Shown here in pieces: positions 17,920 to 19,886 of a stretch of DNA of 19,886 bases. The position numbers were made by a program, and so were the translations under genes. Source of the DNA: DASZHJ01 sp035581425 (GTDB taxonomy: Bacteria > Pseudomonadota > Alphaproteobacteria > ATCC43930 > CGMCC-115725); contig DATJVP010000179.1 in NCBI GenBank assembly GCA_035581425.1, positions 1 through 19,886 on the forward strand, written 5' to 3'. A model generated the notes under the pieces. The model worked only from the letters and a program-made list of their open reading frames with translations. It was not told the DNA's origin and did not search any database. Numbering within the stretch: the first letter of the stretch is position 1; each line of letters begins with the position of its first letter.

Positions 17920-18821
17920 CAGCGCTTCAGCTTGGGATCGAGGGCGTCGCGCAACCCGTCGCCCAGGAGATTGAACGCCATCACCGTCACGAGGATAGCG
18001 ATGCCCGGGAAGGTCACCGCCCACCATGCCCGCAACATGAGGTCGCGGCTATCCGCGAGCATCGTGCCCCACTCCGAGAGAGGCGGCTGCACGCCGAGGC
18101 CAAGGAAACCCAGCGCCGCCGCGTCGAGGATCGCGGTCGAGAACCCGAGCGAGCCCTGGACGATGAGCGGTGCGAGGCAATTCGGCAGCACCGTCGAGAG
18201 CATGAGGCGAAGCTTTCCGGCGCCCGCGACCTCGGAGGCGATGACGTACTCCTTGACGCGCTCGGTGATGACGGCTGCGCGGGTGATGCGCACGTAGTGC
18301 GGGAGCGTCACGACGGCGACCGCGAAGACCGCGTTGATGAGGCCGGGACCCAGGATCGCCACCACCACGAGCGCGAGCAGCAGGCTCGGCAGGGTCAGCA
18401 GCGTGTCCATGAGCCGCATGATCGCGATTTCCGTGAAGCCCCTGAAGAAGCCCGCGACGAGTCCGAGCAGGGTTCCCGCAGTCAACGAGAGCGCGACCAC
18501 GACGACGCCGATGAAGAGCGAGAAGCGCGTGCCGTGGATGAGCCGCGAGAGCATGTCGCGGCCAATCGCGTCGGTGCCGAGCGGGTAGAGGAAGGAGCCG
18601 CCCTCTTCCCAGAAGGGCGGGCGCAGAAAAGCGTCGTCGTGGGTGACCGTCGGCGAGTGCGGAGAGATCACGTCCGCCAGTGCTGCCAGCGCGATCAGCG
18701 TGAGGATGACGAACAGTCCCGAGAGCGCGCCCTTGTTCTGAGCGAAATAGCGCCAGAACTCGACCAGCGGATGCGGCGGCGCGCTCTCGGTCGGGACAAG
18801 GGATTGCGTCTCGGCGGTCAT
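17919..18821 (-). CDS. dppC: peptide/nickel ABC importer permease, DppC type
   Basis: 300 residues. A cytoplasmic N-terminal stretch (PLVEFWRYFAQNKGALSG) leads into the first helix LFVILTLIALAALADVISP, followed by the periplasmic loop with GTDAIGRDMLSRLIHGTRFS, a DppC hallmark, and further helices (LFIGVVVVALSLTAGTLLGL, LLLALVVVAILGPGLINAVF). The EAA coupling loop reads EYVIASEVAGAGKLRLMLST, and the C terminus AFNLLGDGLRDALDPKLKR is diagnostic. It starts 4 nt after the dppB-type stop and forms the membrane pore with it. Confidence 0.94.
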   Translation of the reverse strand: MTAETQSLVPTESAPPHPLVEFWRYFAQNKGALSGLFVILTLIALAALADVISPHSPTVTHDDAFLRPPFWEEGGSFLYPLGTDAIGRDMLSRLIHGTRFSLFIGVVVVALSLTAGTLLGLVAGFFRGFTEIAIMRLMDTLLTLPSLLLALVVVAILGPGLINAVFAVAVVTLPHYVRITRAAVITERVKEYVIASEVAGAGKLRLMLSTVLPNCLAPLIVQGSLGFSTAILDAAALGFLGLGVQPPLSEWGTMLADSRDLMLRAWWAVTFPGIAILVTVMAFNLLGDGLRDALDPKLKR

Positions 18822-18825
18822 GGGC

Positions 18826-19836
18826 TCAACTCGTGTGCCGGATGCGCGGGTTTATGATGCCGTAGAGGATATCGACCAGAAGGTTGACCGCCATGACGAC
18901 GCTGCCGAGCAGCAAGACACCGCCTTGCAGCACGGGATAGTCGCGGCGGCCGATCGCCTCGACGAGCCACTTCCCCACGCCGGGCCAGGCGAAGACCGTC
19001 TCCGTGAGGATGGCGCCCGCGAAGAGCGAGCCCACCTGAAGTCCGATCACGGTTACGACGGGAATGAGCGCATTGCGGAGCGCGTGCACCGATACGACCC
19101 AGATGGGCGCGAGGCCCTTGGCGCGCGCGGTGCGGATGTAGTCCTCGCCCAGCACTTCGAGCATCGCCGAGCGCGTCATCCGCGCGATGATCGCGAGCGG
19201 CACCGTGCCGAGCACGATCGTCGGAAGGATCAGATGCGCCAGGGCGGAGCCGAAAGCACCGGGGTCGTCGGAGAACCAGGAATCGATCAGCAGAAAGCCG
19301 GTGCTGGGCTCGACGAAATAGGCGGCGGCGATCCGGCCCGAGACCGGCGTGAGCTGCAGCACGTTCGAGAACAGCAGGATCAGCAGCAGGCCCCACCAGA
19401 AGATCGGCATCGAATAACCCGTGAGCGAAACCGCCATGATGCCGTGATCGAAGATCGTGTTGCGGCGGACAGCCGCGATGATGCCCGCGGGCAGACCCAG
19501 CAACACCGCGAAGAGCACCGCGCAGATCGAGAGCTCGACGGTCGCGGGGAAGAGCGAGGCGAATTCCTCGGTCACGCGCTGATGGGTGATGACGGAGATG
19601 CCGAGGTCGCCATTGACGATGTGCCAGACATAGACGCCGTACTGCACGACGAGCGGCTGGTCGAAGCCGTACTCTGCAAGGAGCCTGGCGTGGCGCGCGG
19701 GGTCGATGCCGCGCTCTCCCGCGAGCGTCTCGATGGGGTCGCCGGGGATCAGGTGGACGAGCAGGAAGGCAAGGAAGGTCACGCCGATGAAGGTCGGGAT
19801 GACCAAGCTCACGCGGGTGAGGACGAACCTGAACAT
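18826..19836 (-). CDS. dppB: peptide/nickel ABC importer permease, DppB type
   Basis: 336 residues starting MFRFVLTRVSLVIPTFIGVT, the usual DppB opening helix followed by HLIPGDPIE. Other marks are YGVYVWHIVNGDLGIS, SMPIFWWGLLLILLF, the TPVSGR periplasmic motif, the EAA loop EDYIRTARAKGLAPIWVVSV, and the final GLQVGSLFAGAILTETVFAW, then ILYGIINPRIRH. The frame stays open upstream to the right edge, so a farther start is formally possible, but the DppB family N terminus matches the ATG at 19836; no strong ribosome site is seen. The binding-protein gene is not in the window and would be expected further right on the minus strand. Confidence 0.93.
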   Translation of the reverse strand: MFRFVLTRVSLVIPTFIGVTFLAFLLVHLIPGDPIETLAGERGIDPARHARLLAEYGFDQPLVVQYGVYVWHIVNGDLGISVITHQRVTEEFASLFPATVELSICAVLFAVLLGLPAGIIAAVRRNTIFDHGIMAVSLTGYSMPIFWWGLLLILLFSNVLQLTPVSGRIAAAYFVEPSTGFLLIDSWFSDDPGAFGSALAHLILPTIVLGTVPLAIIARMTRSAMLEVLGEDYIRTARAKGLAPIWVVSVHALRNALIPVVTVIGLQVGSLFAGAILTETVFAWPGVGKWLVEAIGRRDYPVLQGGVLLLGSVVMAVNLLVDILYGIINPRIRHTS

Positions 19837-19886
19837 GGCCGCGGGGACCGCGTCCCAGAGAGAGACGGCGCCCCAACCGAAATCGG

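Noticed and set aside
18818..19876. A 352-codon minus-strand open frame almost coincident with the dppB-type gene.
   Set aside because: Same strand, other frame; Arg/His/Pro-rich translation without membrane segments, whereas the dppB frame shows the full permease pattern.
19837..19886. Possible upstream extension of the dppB-type gene or the end of a binding-protein gene.
   Set aside because: The dppB frame is open to the edge, but the family N terminus matches the ATG at 19836 and 50 bases give no recognisable binding-protein ending.

Overview
The window is high-GC, densely packed chromosomal DNA with short intergenic gaps and many 1-4 nt stop/start overlaps. Gene content and style point to an alphaproteobacterium, most likely of the Hyphomicrobiales (Rhizobiales): an FNR/FixK-type box ahead of a tandem Usp protein, a DUF6505-like protein, an ArsR-methyltransferase regulator fused into a metF-metH operon, an MlaC-type protein, EttA, and solute-uptake ABC systems. 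I see no insertion sequence, integrase, phage gene, CRISPR array, tRNA or rRNA. This is ordinary core and metabolic DNA rather than an island.

Left part (1-3383, + strand): the 3' end of an alpha/beta hydrolase with an Asp nucleophile elbow, then a probable four-gene operon: two-domain universal stress protein, ChaB-like small protein (TTG start), an ABC-exporter transmembrane domain with no ATPase (probable rare ATT start), and a DUF6505-like protein. A perfect TTGAT-N4-ATCAA box followed by a -10-like hexamer sits in front of it, with the geometry of an oxygen-responsive FNR/FixK class II promoter.

Middle-left (3411-6422): periplasmic Cu/Zn superoxide dismutase (-), the ribosome-associated ABC-F ATPase EttA (+), and an exported MlaC/Ttg2D-family lipid-transport protein (-).

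Centre (6591-13061): the methionine/SAM-cycle block. A near-perfect 20-bp palindrome precedes an ArsR-HTH + SAM-methyltransferase fusion (SahR-like), translationally coupled to metF and followed 6 nt later by full-length cobalamin-dependent metH. Convergent to metH, separated by a short hairpin, is a stand-alone catalytic half of cobalamin-independent methionine synthase (core-MetE). The three forward genes form the folate-methyl to methionine route, and the regulator probably senses S-adenosylhomocysteine. The core-MetE protein is a second homocysteine-methylating candidate whose methyl donor is unknown.

Right part: a three-gene SsuA/TauA/NMT1-type ABC importer (13190-15883, +), divergent from the core-MetE gene, then convergent to it a dppBCDF-type peptide/nickel importer operon (15974-19836, - strand) whose binding-protein gene, if present, lies beyond the right edge. 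The main items for a second look are the FNR/FixK promoter, the ATT start on an ATPase-less exporter domain, the palindromic operator of the SahR-like regulator, and the core-MetE gene facing metH and sharing a promoter region with an uncharacterised importer.
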